From Gemmiger formicilis (GTDB lineage Bacteria; Bacillota; Clostridia; Oscillospirales; Ruminococcaceae), in the NCBI RefSeq assembly GCF_018784445.1, contig NZ_WQOH01000004.1, forward strand, positions 491,848 through 555,847: a stretch of DNA of 64,000 nt, written 5' to 3'. This document shows, piece after piece, positions 53,447 through 61,311 of this stretch. Made by a program: the position numbers and the translations under genes. Within the stretch, counting starts at the first letter, position 1. The number at the start of each line of letters is the position of its first letter. Below the pieces are notes generated by a model. It was not told the DNA's origin and did not search any database. It saw only the letters and a program-made list of their open reading frames with translations.

Positions 53447-55111
53447 TCAGGCCGTGACCTGTTCCACCTCCGGGATGGGTTTGAGATTAAAATGAATTTC
53501 AATAGAAATGTGTCGTGTCTTATCGCTGTCGATGTGTTCATGGACAACGATTTCTTTAATCAGACGGTTGAGGGTGGCAGCGTCCAGCTCCGTGATGTCG
53601 GCGTATTCCTGAATGGCGTCCACCCATTGCTTGGCGTCCACGGCAAGGCGGATTTCATCAGCCAGCTTCCTGCGCCCCTGTTCAACCCGTTCCTTTAGTT
53701 CAGCCTGTTCCTTCTGCGTCTTATCCAGCATGAGATTGAAGTTTGCTTCGCTGATACGTCCGGCAACCATGTCCTCATAGAGCCGCAGCACCATTTTTTC
53801 CAGTACCTCAATCCGTTCCTCGTGCTTCGTCAGGGAACGCTCCAACGCTTCCCGCTGGCCTTTCTGCTCGGCTTCACAGGTGTTGGTAAGCCGTCCGGCA
53901 ACAGCTTCCCCGTCCATCAGGGCGGCCTTCGCACATTCCCGGATTTTGTTCAGCACAAGGCGGTAAAGGGTTTCGTACTCCACACGGTGCTGGGTACAGT
54001 GCTGTTTCCCATAGGCATTATAGGTCTTACAGGAATAAATCTGCTTCGGGTGCTTGTCGTTGGTGTAGCGGATAGTCAGTGATTTCCCACACTCGCCACA
54101 TTTGAGAAGCCCCGCAAACAGGCTGATTTCCCCGGTCTGGCGGGAACGCTGCCGGGATTTCAGCTTGTCCTGCACGATGTCAAAGCTCTTGCGGTCAACA
54201 ATCGGCTCATGCCGTTCCTCCACCACAATCCAGTCCTGCGGCTTTTTTTCCCCGATGGTGCCGATTTTGAAGCGGTAGTCCTTCTTCTGGGAAGCGATAG
54301 CCCCGGTATAGACGGGATTCATCAGGATGTCCTTGATTACCGAAAAATCCCACATATACCGCCCGTTTACCGGGTCTTTCTTTTCCCATTTAGTGCGGAC
54401 ATTGCGGAAGCCCCGTTCCCGGTTCCACCATGTAGGGCAAGGCACCTTCTGTTCTTCCAGCCTGCGCCGGATAAAGTTCGGGCCGTGTCCTTCCAGCGCC
54501 CAGCGGAAGATTTGCCGGACAATGGGGGCGGTTTCCTCGTCCACCAGCAGATGGTTTTTGTCCTCCGGGTCTTTCTGATACCCGAAAGGGGCGATACAGC
54601 CGGTAAACTGGCCTTGCTGGGCTTTCAGAAGGTAAGAGGAATGTACCTTCTTGGAAATATCCTTGCTGTACATCTCGTTGAGGATGTTCTTGAACGGCGC
54701 AATGTCGTTATTCTCCCGCATGGTGTCGATACCGTCATTCATGGCGATATAGCGGACGCCGTGGCGGGGAAAGAAGTCCTCAATGAGTGTGCCGGTCTGC
54801 AAATAATTTCTGCCCAACCTCGATAAATCTTTCGTTATGACAAGGTTTATCTGCCTGCGCTCGATGGCTTTGAGCATCCGTTTCAGGTCGGGGCGCTCCA
54901 TGTTCAGCCCCGTGTAGCCATCGTCCTGATAGACTGCCACAACCTCCCATCCCTGCTTTTCGCAGTATTTTTCCAGCATATCCCGCTGGTTGGCAATACT
55001 GGCGCTCTCCCCGTCAAGGTCATCGTCTTTGGAAAGCCTGCAATAGATGGCTGCCCGGAAGCTGCCTGCCAGTATTGCGTCCATGTCTGTATATTCATAT
55101 CCGTTCATCAT
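53447..55111 (-). CDS. Large serine recombinase of the IME
   Basis: A 554-residue TnpX-like recombinase. Nucleophile Ser27 in IYCRLSKDDD, then DDGYTGLNMERPDLKRML and KDLSRLGRNYLQTGT; central recombinase domain with GFRNVRTKWEKK; zinc ribbon CGECGKSL with later cysteines; coiled coil; DUF4368-like end (IKEIVVHEHIDSD). The gene end contains an 11-bp hairpin (GGAACAGGTCA/TGACCTGTTCC, 53439-53465). It lies beside the left attachment site and presumably catalyses integration into maff2. Confidence 0.94.
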   Translation of the reverse strand: MMNGYEYTDMDAILAGSFRAAIYCRLSKDDDLDGESASIANQRDMLEKYCEKQGWEVVAVYQDDGYTGLNMERPDLKRMLKAIERRQINLVITKDLSRLGRNYLQTGTLIEDFFPRHGVRYIAMNDGIDTMRENNDIAPFKNILNEMYSKDISKKVHSSYLLKAQQGQFTGCIAPFGYQKDPEDKNHLLVDEETAPIVRQIFRWALEGHGPNFIRRRLEEQKVPCPTWWNRERGFRNVRTKWEKKDPVNGRYMWDFSVIKDILMNPVYTGAIASQKKDYRFKIGTIGEKKPQDWIVVEERHEPIVDRKSFDIVQDKLKSRQRSRQTGEISLFAGLLKCGECGKSLTIRYTNDKHPKQIYSCKTYNAYGKQHCTQHRVEYETLYRLVLNKIRECAKAALMDGEAVAGRLTNTCEAEQKGQREALERSLTKHEERIEVLEKMVLRLYEDMVAGRISEANFNLMLDKTQKEQAELKERVEQGRRKLADEIRLAVDAKQWVDAIQEYADITELDAATLNRLIKEIVVHEHIDSDKTRHISIEIHFNLKPIPEVEQVTA

Positions 55112-55117
55112 AACCGT

Positions 55118-55315
55118 TTACCCGCACAATCCAGACGGAACACGGTTCTTCTGAACCTCATCCTTATTATACTCTAAATCTTGTGTTTTCGCAAGATTTT
55201 CTTTGCTGGTATTCTGCCCATATTTTTGGGCAATCAGGCTCACAAAGACGTCTGTGGCGTCCAGTTCGCCGTCAAAAACTGTGGTAACATGAATCTCTGT
55301 TTTCGTTTTTGCCAT
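55118..55315 (-). CDS. Small IME protein upstream of recombinase
   Basis: A 65-residue protein (KTKTEIHVTTVFDGELDATD, then FVSLIAQKYG) of a type seen next to such recombinases in mobilizable elements. It lies six bases before the recombinase start. It may influence excision; no domain is recognised. Confidence 0.6.
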   Translation of the reverse strand: MAKTKTEIHVTTVFDGELDATDVFVSLIAQKYGQNTSKENLAKTQDLEYNKDEVQKNRVPSGLCG

Positions 55316-55342
55316 AGGCAGTTATCCTCCATAATAGAATAA

Positions 55343-55545
55343 GCCAGACAAGGAGAAGGTCGGCAACGAAGTCCGGCAACGGGCTTCAAAAAACCTGAAA
55401 ACTATCTCTGTCTGGCAGTTTGGCTCTTATTTTTATTTTCTTTTATTTTTCTGTTGTTTTGGTTGCTGATAAGGGGAAAAGCCCGCAGTTACGGGGGGTT
55501 TCCCGGCAACCGGCTCGGCAACGGGAGTGCAACAGGGTCGGCAAC
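55343..55545. repeat. CGGCAAC repeats in the IME replication region
   Basis: Five copies of CGGCAAC in one orientation (55361, 55374, 55504, 55516, 55539), several as CCGGCAACCGG. An inverted pair GCCAGACA/TGTCTGGC (55343-55350, 55409-55416) encloses two of them. They lie in the 242-base gap between the VirE-like and small-protein genes. Iteron-like replication or transfer sites are possible. Confidence 0.5.
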
Positions 55546-55557
55546 CGGCTGCATTTT

Positions 55558-56952
55558 TCAGAAGGGAAGCTCCATCTGTTCCGTGACTTCCTCAAATCCT
55601 TCCGGGATTTTTTCAGCTCCGTTGCTGATGTCCGTTGCTTTCGTTTCACGCTCCCAGCCCTTTTGCCTGCCGTATTCCGGGAACACACGGGGGTTGGAAA
55701 AGTAATTCCAGCCCGTCACGCAATGGTTCATGATGTCGTTGACTTCCCGGATTTCCCATTGCTTCGGCTCGTCAAAGGGGTGGTTCAGGGCTTCCTTGAA
55801 AAGCTGCTTGGAACACACCATGCCGCCGGTATAGCGGTCAAGGTATGCCTGTATCATCCCGGCCTTGGTGTCCTCCGGCATGAAATCCCGCTGGTGTTCT
55901 TTGAGATAGCGCACCATTTCCGGGCTGAAAGACAGCTTAAAATCCCCGCTGCGGTAAACCGTCATGGCTTCTGCCCAGACCTGTGCAAGATAGGCTCTGG
56001 AAGCGGCTTCGTCCTCCAAAATGTGAACCTCGGCCTGTTCCGGGTACACCATGACCGGCAGGAAGCGCCGGTTGCCGGAACGGTCAAGGGGCAGGAAGTC
56101 AAGGGCATTGGAAGTGCCGCCGAACACACATTGCCGCAGCCTGTCCTCCGGGTGGGTTTCGTATGGGATTTTATAGACCTCCTTCTGTCGGCTTAAAAAT
56201 GACTTGATTTCCTCAATGCTCTTGGCATTGGCGGTGGCAATCATCTCCGACATCTCGATAATCCAGTGGCCTTGCAGCTTGCGGTACACGTTATCATCAT
56301 CCAGCTTCCGCAAATCATCGGAAAACCACTCGTCTTTTACTGCCAGCAGCCGGAAAAAGGTGGATTTCCCGGCTCCCTGACCGCCCACCAGACAGAGCAT
56401 GACTTCAAATTTACAGCCGGGGCAAAATGCCCGGTGGATGGCTCCCAGCAGGAACAGCCGCAGGGCTTCATAGGTGTACTGGTCGGTGTCGGCTCCCAGA
56501 AAGTGGCGCAGGCAATAGCGGATACGCTCCTGCCCATCCCATGAAAGGCCGTTCAGGTAGTCCCGGACGGGGTGGTAGCCGTTTTCATTGGCAACAATCC
56601 CGATGGCGGCGGTAATCTTTTTCTCACTGGTAAGCCCATAGGTTTCTTCCAGATACAGGAGCAGATAGTTCATATCCGTGTCCGTGATGGCGGTGCCGAT
56701 GCGGTGGTAGCCGATGGGCTTTACAATGTCCACTCGCTCGGTCAGCAGATTTTTTGCGATTGCCCCGGAAAGCAGCGGGTCATTCTGAAAGACGGTCAGG
56801 CAGTTGCGGATACTGTTGCGGACGCTGCCTTTCTCGGTGCTTTCCAGCATGGCCTTTACTTCCTCAATGCTCCGGGGCGGGGCTGCTTCTTGTATGGTCT
56901 GTTCTGCGGCCTGCCGTATCTTGGGCGGCAAGCTCTGCCATTCGTCTTTCAA
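55558..56952 (-). CDS. VirE-like (DUF/virulence-associated E) ATPase
   Basis: A 464-residue protein. The N-terminal part is helical; Walker A GGQGAGKST is at residues 190-198, with FSDDLRKLDDDNVYRKLQG and later CVFGGTSNALDFLPLDRSGN characteristic of virulence-associated E proteins, which act as replicative helicases for plasmids and islands. TTG start 56952 overlaps the primase gene, which together would form a primase-helicase pair. It ends QMELPF. Confidence 0.86.
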   Translation of the reverse strand: MKDEWQSLPPKIRQAAEQTIQEAAPPRSIEEVKAMLESTEKGSVRNSIRNCLTVFQNDPLLSGAIAKNLLTERVDIVKPIGYHRIGTAITDTDMNYLLLYLEETYGLTSEKKITAAIGIVANENGYHPVRDYLNGLSWDGQERIRYCLRHFLGADTDQYTYEALRLFLLGAIHRAFCPGCKFEVMLCLVGGQGAGKSTFFRLLAVKDEWFSDDLRKLDDDNVYRKLQGHWIIEMSEMIATANAKSIEEIKSFLSRQKEVYKIPYETHPEDRLRQCVFGGTSNALDFLPLDRSGNRRFLPVMVYPEQAEVHILEDEAASRAYLAQVWAEAMTVYRSGDFKLSFSPEMVRYLKEHQRDFMPEDTKAGMIQAYLDRYTGGMVCSKQLFKEALNHPFDEPKQWEIREVNDIMNHCVTGWNYFSNPRVFPEYGRQKGWERETKATDISNGAEKIPEGFEEVTEQMELPF

Positions 56953-57505
56953 GATTGCTCACTTCCTTTCCATAGTCAACGATAAGGACTGCCCGTTCCT
57001 CCATATCCGGGGAGAGCAGCACATCCAGCAGATATTCCACATGGGATTGCTTCTGCAAGGCTTCCACAAAAAGCGGGTGCCATGCTTCTTCCGGCATCTT
57101 AGGGGCATAGTCCCGTTTCCAGCGGCGCAGAAGATGGTAATAATCGGACAGCACCCGGAAGCAGTAACGCTCCATGCGGCAAAACCGCTGTTCCGGGGTT
57201 TCCTGCCGGGGTTTGGGTTTTCTCCTGCCGGGTGGTTCCCTGTCCTCATAGGGGATGGAGAACTCCTGCGCCAGCATGAGGGCGGCTTCCTTCGGACTGA
57301 CAGCTTCCAGACGGGAAACAAAGTCAATCACATCCCCGTCTGCCTGACAGCCGAAACAGTGAAAGCGCCGGTCAACCTTCATGCTGGGGTTTTTATCAGC
57401 ATGGAAGGGGCAGACACACATCCCGTTTCGTCCCACCCGGATTCCAAAATGCTCCGCAGCCTGCCGGGTGGTAACAGACTGCTTGACAGCTTTAAATACA
57501 TTCAA
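56864..57505 (-). CDS. CHC2 zinc-finger primase-like protein
   Basis: A 213-residue protein with a CHC2 zinc finger (Cys32, His35, Cys50, Cys53 in CVCPFHADKNPSMK and HCFGCQADGDVIDF), the DNA-reading part of DnaG primases. No TOPRIM domain follows, so priming may need a partner. The start is TTG 57505, six bases after AGGAGG; the frame remains open far upstream but without a ribosome site. It overlaps the VirE-like gene by 89 bases. Confidence 0.85.
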   Translation of the reverse strand: MNVFKAVKQSVTTRQAAEHFGIRVGRNGMCVCPFHADKNPSMKVDRRFHCFGCQADGDVIDFVSRLEAVSPKEAALMLAQEFSIPYEDREPPGRRKPKPRQETPEQRFCRMERYCFRVLSDYYHLLRRWKRDYAPKMPEEAWHPLFVEALQKQSHVEYLLDVLLSPDMEERAVLIVDYGKEVSNLERRMAELAAQDTAGRRTDHTRSSPAPEH

Positions 57506-57569
57506 ATAAATCCTCCTGAAAATAAGAAAAGCGCCTGTCATTCTCGAAAAAGAAAATAGCAAGCGCCTA

Positions 57570-59159
57570 TTAAAGTTCCATATCCTGTTTTTTCTCTGTG
57601 CGGGGCTGCTTCCGTTTCTCGGCCTGTTCTTCCCGGATACGCTGCGTCCGGCCTTTGACTGCCTGCTGGATGGACGGTTTCTTTCCCGGCTCGGCGGTCT
57701 GGCGGTACTGTTCAGACGGAAGAACCTGATTGAGCCAGTGACGCACATCCCGGAGAATCTTCACATCCTCCTGTAATGCGGACAACCGTTCCTTATATCC
57801 GGCAACTTCTCCGGCAAGCTGTGTCTGTTCCTCATTCAGCTTTTTAATGCTGTACTTCTTCTCCTTCAAATGCACCTTGAAATAACGGATAGCGGCATTA
57901 TAGGCGTCCAGCTCGTCCCGATGGGCGGCGGCAAACTGTTCCCGTGGCTTCTTAAACCGGATGGCAGCATACTCCACATGAACCGGCTTATGGGCTTCAA
58001 AGTTGGCGATATGGGAAAGCAGGGTGTTGATTTCTTTCATACGCTGTTCTTTCGGCTTCATCTCTGCCCGGATGGAAACGGCCTGCCCGCTGACGGTATC
58101 CAGATAAGCGTCCAAACTCTGCACAGTGGACAGCTCCTTTTCCCGCAGATAGCGGATAGCTTCCATAACCTTGTTGAAATCGGCAACGCTGCCTGTAAGC
58201 TGGCCTTTGCTTGTCCAGCCTGTACGTTCCTCCCGGCGCAAATCCAGATATTTCCCCAGCAGCTCCGGCAGGGTGGGTTCCTTCGATTCCTGCAAGGCTT
58301 CCAGCAGGGCGGCTTTTTTCTCCTTCAGGTCTGCAATCCAGCCTTTCAGGTGGCGTACCATCTGCCGGATAGATTGCATAAGGGAATTGGCGGCTTTGAT
58401 GTCCCGGTTCAAGTTGCCGATGTTGGTCTGTATCCCTCGTTTCTCCATCTGGCTGACTGCTGGCCCCATATGGACGGTGGGGATTTTATCAAGCCCCTGC
58501 CGTTCATAGGAACGAAGGTCAAGGCGCTCCGGGCGTCCGTTGGCTTCCAGATAGCGGTTAGCGGTAGCCGCCCAGCCCTGCCGCCAGATCTCTCCGTACT
58601 TCTGGTCGTTCCAGTCCACGGTATCCTCCTTGTGGCTTTTCCAGCTCCCGGACGGGAGCCGGATACGCTCGCCGTTCTCGTCAAGGTCATAAACCTTCCG
58701 GCTCTTGGGAAGCCATTTCCCGTTTTCGTCCATTGCCCGCATGGTCAGCAGGATGTGGGCGTGGGGATTCCCATTCCCTTTGTCGTGGATGGCAAAATCG
58801 GCAATCATGCCTTTAGAAACAAAAAACTCCCGGCAGTAGTCCCGGATAAGGTCGGCGTGCTGTTCCGGGGGGATTTCCCTCGGTATGGCAAGCACGATTC
58901 TCCGGGCAAGCTGGGAGTTCCATTGCTTCTCGATAGCTTCGGCGGCGTTCCACAAAGTATTGCGGTCTGCATACGCTGGTGGGGCGTGGGGCGGCAGCAT
59001 GATTTCTGTATGGACAATCTCGCTTTTATGGGAATAGTATTTCTGCTTCTGGTCGTACTCGGAAAACAGCCGTTCCCCACTCTGGTAGGCGGCAGACGCA
59101 ACGGCTGACTGGTGGTTGCTGCGCTGGATTATTTTTATATCATGGTGTGGACAGGGCAT
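57570..59159 (-). CDS. MOBQ-type relaxase (MobA/MobL)
   Basis: A 529-residue relaxase. The start IKIIQRSNHQSAVASAAYQS is the MobA/MobL signature, and HDKGNGNPHAHILLTM (residues 125-140) gives the metal-binding histidines. A long coiled C-terminal half follows (EKKAALLEALQ, EKKYSIKKLNEEQTQ). The end has KPSIQQAVKGR and a final KKQDMEL, nearly the same tail as three proteins of the host element. It nicks the IME oriT and guides the strand to the secretion channel. Confidence 0.92.
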   Translation of the reverse strand: MPCPHHDIKIIQRSNHQSAVASAAYQSGERLFSEYDQKQKYYSHKSEIVHTEIMLPPHAPPAYADRNTLWNAAEAIEKQWNSQLARRIVLAIPREIPPEQHADLIRDYCREFFVSKGMIADFAIHDKGNGNPHAHILLTMRAMDENGKWLPKSRKVYDLDENGERIRLPSGSWKSHKEDTVDWNDQKYGEIWRQGWAATANRYLEANGRPERLDLRSYERQGLDKIPTVHMGPAVSQMEKRGIQTNIGNLNRDIKAANSLMQSIRQMVRHLKGWIADLKEKKAALLEALQESKEPTLPELLGKYLDLRREERTGWTSKGQLTGSVADFNKVMEAIRYLREKELSTVQSLDAYLDTVSGQAVSIRAEMKPKEQRMKEINTLLSHIANFEAHKPVHVEYAAIRFKKPREQFAAAHRDELDAYNAAIRYFKVHLKEKKYSIKKLNEEQTQLAGEVAGYKERLSALQEDVKILRDVRHWLNQVLPSEQYRQTAEPGKKPSIQQAVKGRTQRIREEQAEKRKQPRTEKKQDMEL

Positions 59160-59198
59160 AGCGTTCCTCCTTCCTGTGGTTGATTTTGGGCAAAAGAA

Positions 59199-59228
59199 AA
59201 GCAGGAAACCGTTTCTGATTTCCTGCTT
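59199..59228. other. Hairpin upstream of MOBQ relaxase
   Basis: AAGCAGGAAA (59199-59208) pairs with TTTCCTGCTT (59219-59228) around a 10-base loop, 40 bases upstream of the relaxase start. Possible transfer-origin component or end of the SdpI transcript; no U-tract on the minus strand. Confidence 0.45.
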
Positions 59229-59311
59229 AGTGGTGTCGCTGGTAGGCGATTAGTATTCAGTTTTGAAGGTTCGGGTCAGGTTGGCTCGATGATGGAAAGC
59301 TGTCTAATAGC

Positions 59312-59671
59312 TTAAAAGTTTTTGTTCGCAAATTTACTTGTAATTCCAGTTTCTGTTTTATAAAATCCAAAAATCAGAAAAATAATTCCAACAACTACTC
59401 CTGCAAATACGGTAGTCTGTGTAGAAATATTAAGAAGAAGTAAGGATATACACAAAACGATTTCTACCAAACCTAATGTTTTGCCAATACCAATAAAAAT
59501 ATTAGGTGCTATGCTTTGTGCATAATCCCAATGCTCTTGTGACTTCCGAGATGTAGGCGTATTGTATCCGTTACCGGATGTCATATCTTTTACCGGGTGC
59601 TTCTTTAAGATATATCCTACAAAAACCATAACAAAGGGTATGATGAAATTCAAAGCAATCAATCCATACAT
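59312..59671 (-). CDS. SdpI-family membrane protein
   Basis: A 119-residue protein with four hydrophobic segments and the conserved loop SGNGYNTPTSRKSQEHWDYA, characteristic of the SdpI/YhfL family, in which SdpI gives immunity to the SdpC toxin. No partner toxin gene is nearby. The gene is AT-rich compared with the IME core, suggesting later gain. AAGGAG precedes the ATG, and TATAAT (59714-59709) lies upstream. Confidence 0.78.
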   Translation of the reverse strand: MYGLIALNFIIPFVMVFVGYILKKHPVKDMTSGNGYNTPTSRKSQEHWDYAQSIAPNIFIGIGKTLGLVEIVLCISLLLLNISTQTTVFAGVVVGIIFLIFGFYKTETGITSKFANKNF

Positions 59672-59699
59672 AAAACCATCTCCTTAGATAGTGTTCGTC

Positions 59700-59959
59700 A
59701 TTAGCTTTATTATACTACGGGCAGTCCTGTTTTGGAATAGATAAATTGTAAACTTGCTGGACGGGAACAGCTTGCAGCGCAAGGTGTTCCCGGGCGGCAA
59801 GTCCACAAAGGGGTAGCTGGCGCAGCCAGCGCAGGGGAAGTGTAGCGTCCCCTGTGATGATTGGAAGCAGCCGCAACGGTGCTGAAAATCATCCGCTTTC
59901 CGCAGGAAGCCCCCGGCAGGGCGCAACGCACCGGCTTGACCGGTGTATAGTTGCGCCCT
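59700..59959. other. Structured intergenic region, candidate IME oriT
   Basis: No gene is convincing here. The strongest structure is AGGGCGCAAC/GTTGCGCCCT (59918-59927 with 59950-59959), enclosing ACCGG-CTTGA-CCGGT (59930-59944). It sits between the DUF3847-like gene and the SdpI gene, that is upstream of the relaxase in the direction of the mob genes. GC-rich short dyads fill the rest. An origin of transfer or structured RNA would fit. Confidence 0.45.
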
Positions 59960-60261
59960 TACTCCGTAAGGGATTCCCCGGCTACCCGCCCTTTCACGCT
60001 TTCTGCAACTATTTCCTTCATGCCACTTTGAGAAAATGCCTGTTTCAGAATGTCCATCACATCCTCGTCTGTCAGCACTTCCGGCCTTAAAAGGAAACTT
60101 TCCAGCATAGCTCCTCTGGTACAGAGCCGGTGCGTCCGTTCCTTCCGGGTAAGCTGCTTCACCTGGTGTTCCAGTATTTTTTCTTCATGCTGCGCCCGCC
60201 GCAGTCTGGCTTCGCCTTTGGCAATCTCCTGATTCAGCTTTTCCAGCTTCTCATTTATCAT
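59959..60261 (-). CDS. DUF3847-like protein
   Basis: A 100-residue basic protein. The first half is a coiled coil (EKLNQEIAKGEARLRRAQHE, then EKILEHQVKQLTRKERTHRL) and the second part contains FLLRPEVLTDEDVMDILKQA, as in DUF3847 proteins next to MOBQ relaxases in IMEs. It may be a relaxosome helper. GGAGG lies six bases before the ATG; it overlaps the next gene by four bases. Confidence 0.8.
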   Translation of the reverse strand: MINEKLEKLNQEIAKGEARLRRAQHEEKILEHQVKQLTRKERTHRLCTRGAMLESFLLRPEVLTDEDVMDILKQAFSQSGMKEIVAESVKGRVAGESLTE

Positions 60262-60590
60262 GGCAGCCCTCCTTTGGGAAGCAGCGTGTAAATGCGGTTT
60301 GGTTCTCCCACACCCCGGCGCACCCGCAGGATAAGCCCGATGTCCTCCAATTCTTTCAGGGAACGCTTCACAGTGACGGGGCTGCGGGAGAGGGCTGCCG
60401 CTAATTCCATGATAGGAAAACGGACAAACAAAATGCCGTTGCTATCCTCTATCCCTGCCGTAAGGGTGGTGTTCAGCAGACGGGCATACATGACTTTTGC
60501 TGTGCTGCTGATCGGCAGCCGAAGCATTGCGGCGGGTAGCGGCATACAAGGCGGCAGAACCGTGTCTGCGCTCATAAATTCAAATTCCAT
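60258..60590 (-). CDS. Winged-helix replication-initiator-like protein
   Basis: A 110-residue protein with a winged helix (RFPIMELAAALSRSPVTVKR, then SLKELEDIGLILRVRRGVGE), the DNA-binding module of RepA/replisome-organizer N-termini. In IMEs it appears before the DUF3847 gene. It may bind the replication or transfer origin, or act as a regulator. It is short, so it lacks any further enzymatic domain. Confidence 0.72.
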   Translation of the reverse strand: MEFEFMSADTVLPPCMPLPAAMLRLPISSTAKVMYARLLNTTLTAGIEDSNGILFVRFPIMELAAALSRSPVTVKRSLKELEDIGLILRVRRGVGEPNRIYTLLPKGGLP

Positions 60591-60776
60591 TTAACTGATT
60601 TTCTCCTTTCGCTTGGCTCGTTTTGACAGGTAATGGGGGCAGTCTATCACGACAGCCCGGAAACTCTGCTTGCACTTATGCTGGCACTTCCGGCACAGGT
60701 CGTTGTAGGCCACACGCCCCCGGTCATTGAGGAAGAAGGAAAGCTCCAACTTCCGTTTCTTGCTCATTCTCGGCAT
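60591..60776 (-). CDS. Small cysteine-rich protein, paralogue of 35602-35823
   Basis: A 61-residue basic protein with CRKCQHKCKQSFRAVVIDCP, the same four-cysteine core as the protein at the end of the conjugation module. SFFLNDRGRVAYND parallels SFFIGDSGRRKYNR there. ATG 60776 has GGAGG four bases upstream; ATG 60767 is an alternative. Probably a zinc-binding nucleic acid or protein adaptor. Confidence 0.7.
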   Translation of the reverse strand: MPRMSKKRKLELSFFLNDRGRVAYNDLCRKCQHKCKQSFRAVVIDCPHYLSKRAKRKEKIS

Positions 60777-61223
60777 AGTGCCTCCTATCATAGAAAATCC
60801 GCCCATTTCAGCCGTAACAACGGGAACAGGCGGATAAAGGTTTTTGGTGTCATGTTTCGGGGCGATTTTCAAGGAAAATACGGCCATAGAGCCGCTTTGA
60901 AATGCCCCATAGTATTACGGACGGGGCAGACTACACCCCGCCGATTTGTCGTGTTTGGGTAGCGTTTTGGTATCAGTTCTGCCGGGTTGTCCTGCTGTCG
61001 TTCCTGCCCCTGAATCTCACAGCGGCGTTTCGTTCCCGTTGGTACGCTCGCTGCGGTCAAGGTTCCTCCATTTCCTTGCCGCAGGTCGTTGCGCTACATC
61101 GCCGGGGAGCATATCCCATCAGGCCGGTCATTCGATTGGAAATAATCCATCGATGAACTGACTTAATCATAGCTCATTTTTGAACCCTTTCCCGTATGTC
61201 CATAAAATAGGAAAACCGCCCCA
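60777..61223. other. Gap before XRE gene
   Basis: About 450 bases with only weak frames. A 63-codon minus-strand frame (60869-61060) is basic and low in ribosome signals, so it is left out. Several short GC-rich dyads occur. Nothing else supported. Confidence 0.3.
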
Positions 61224-61266
61224 AAATCGAAAAATTCCACGATTTCGGAACGGTATATGGTATAAT
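61224..61266 (+). promoter_or_regulatory. Promoter and operator of the IME XRE gene
   Basis: An extended -10 element TGgTATAAT (61258-61266) is preceded by the dyad AAATCG/CGATTT (61224-61229, 61240-61245) over the -35 region. This suggests autoregulation by the XRE protein at 61312. Confidence 0.55.
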
Positions 61267-61311
61267 AAGGAATAACAGCGGCAGCCAGCCGCAGGAAGGA
61301 GCGATGTGTTT

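Noticed and set aside
55343..55545. CRISPR array
   Set aside because: The CGGCAAC repeats are only seven bases with irregular spacing and no spacers or cas genes.
60869..61060. 63-codon minus-strand frame in the IME gap
   Set aside because: Basic low-information peptide without a good ribosome site; cannot be supported from the sequence alone.
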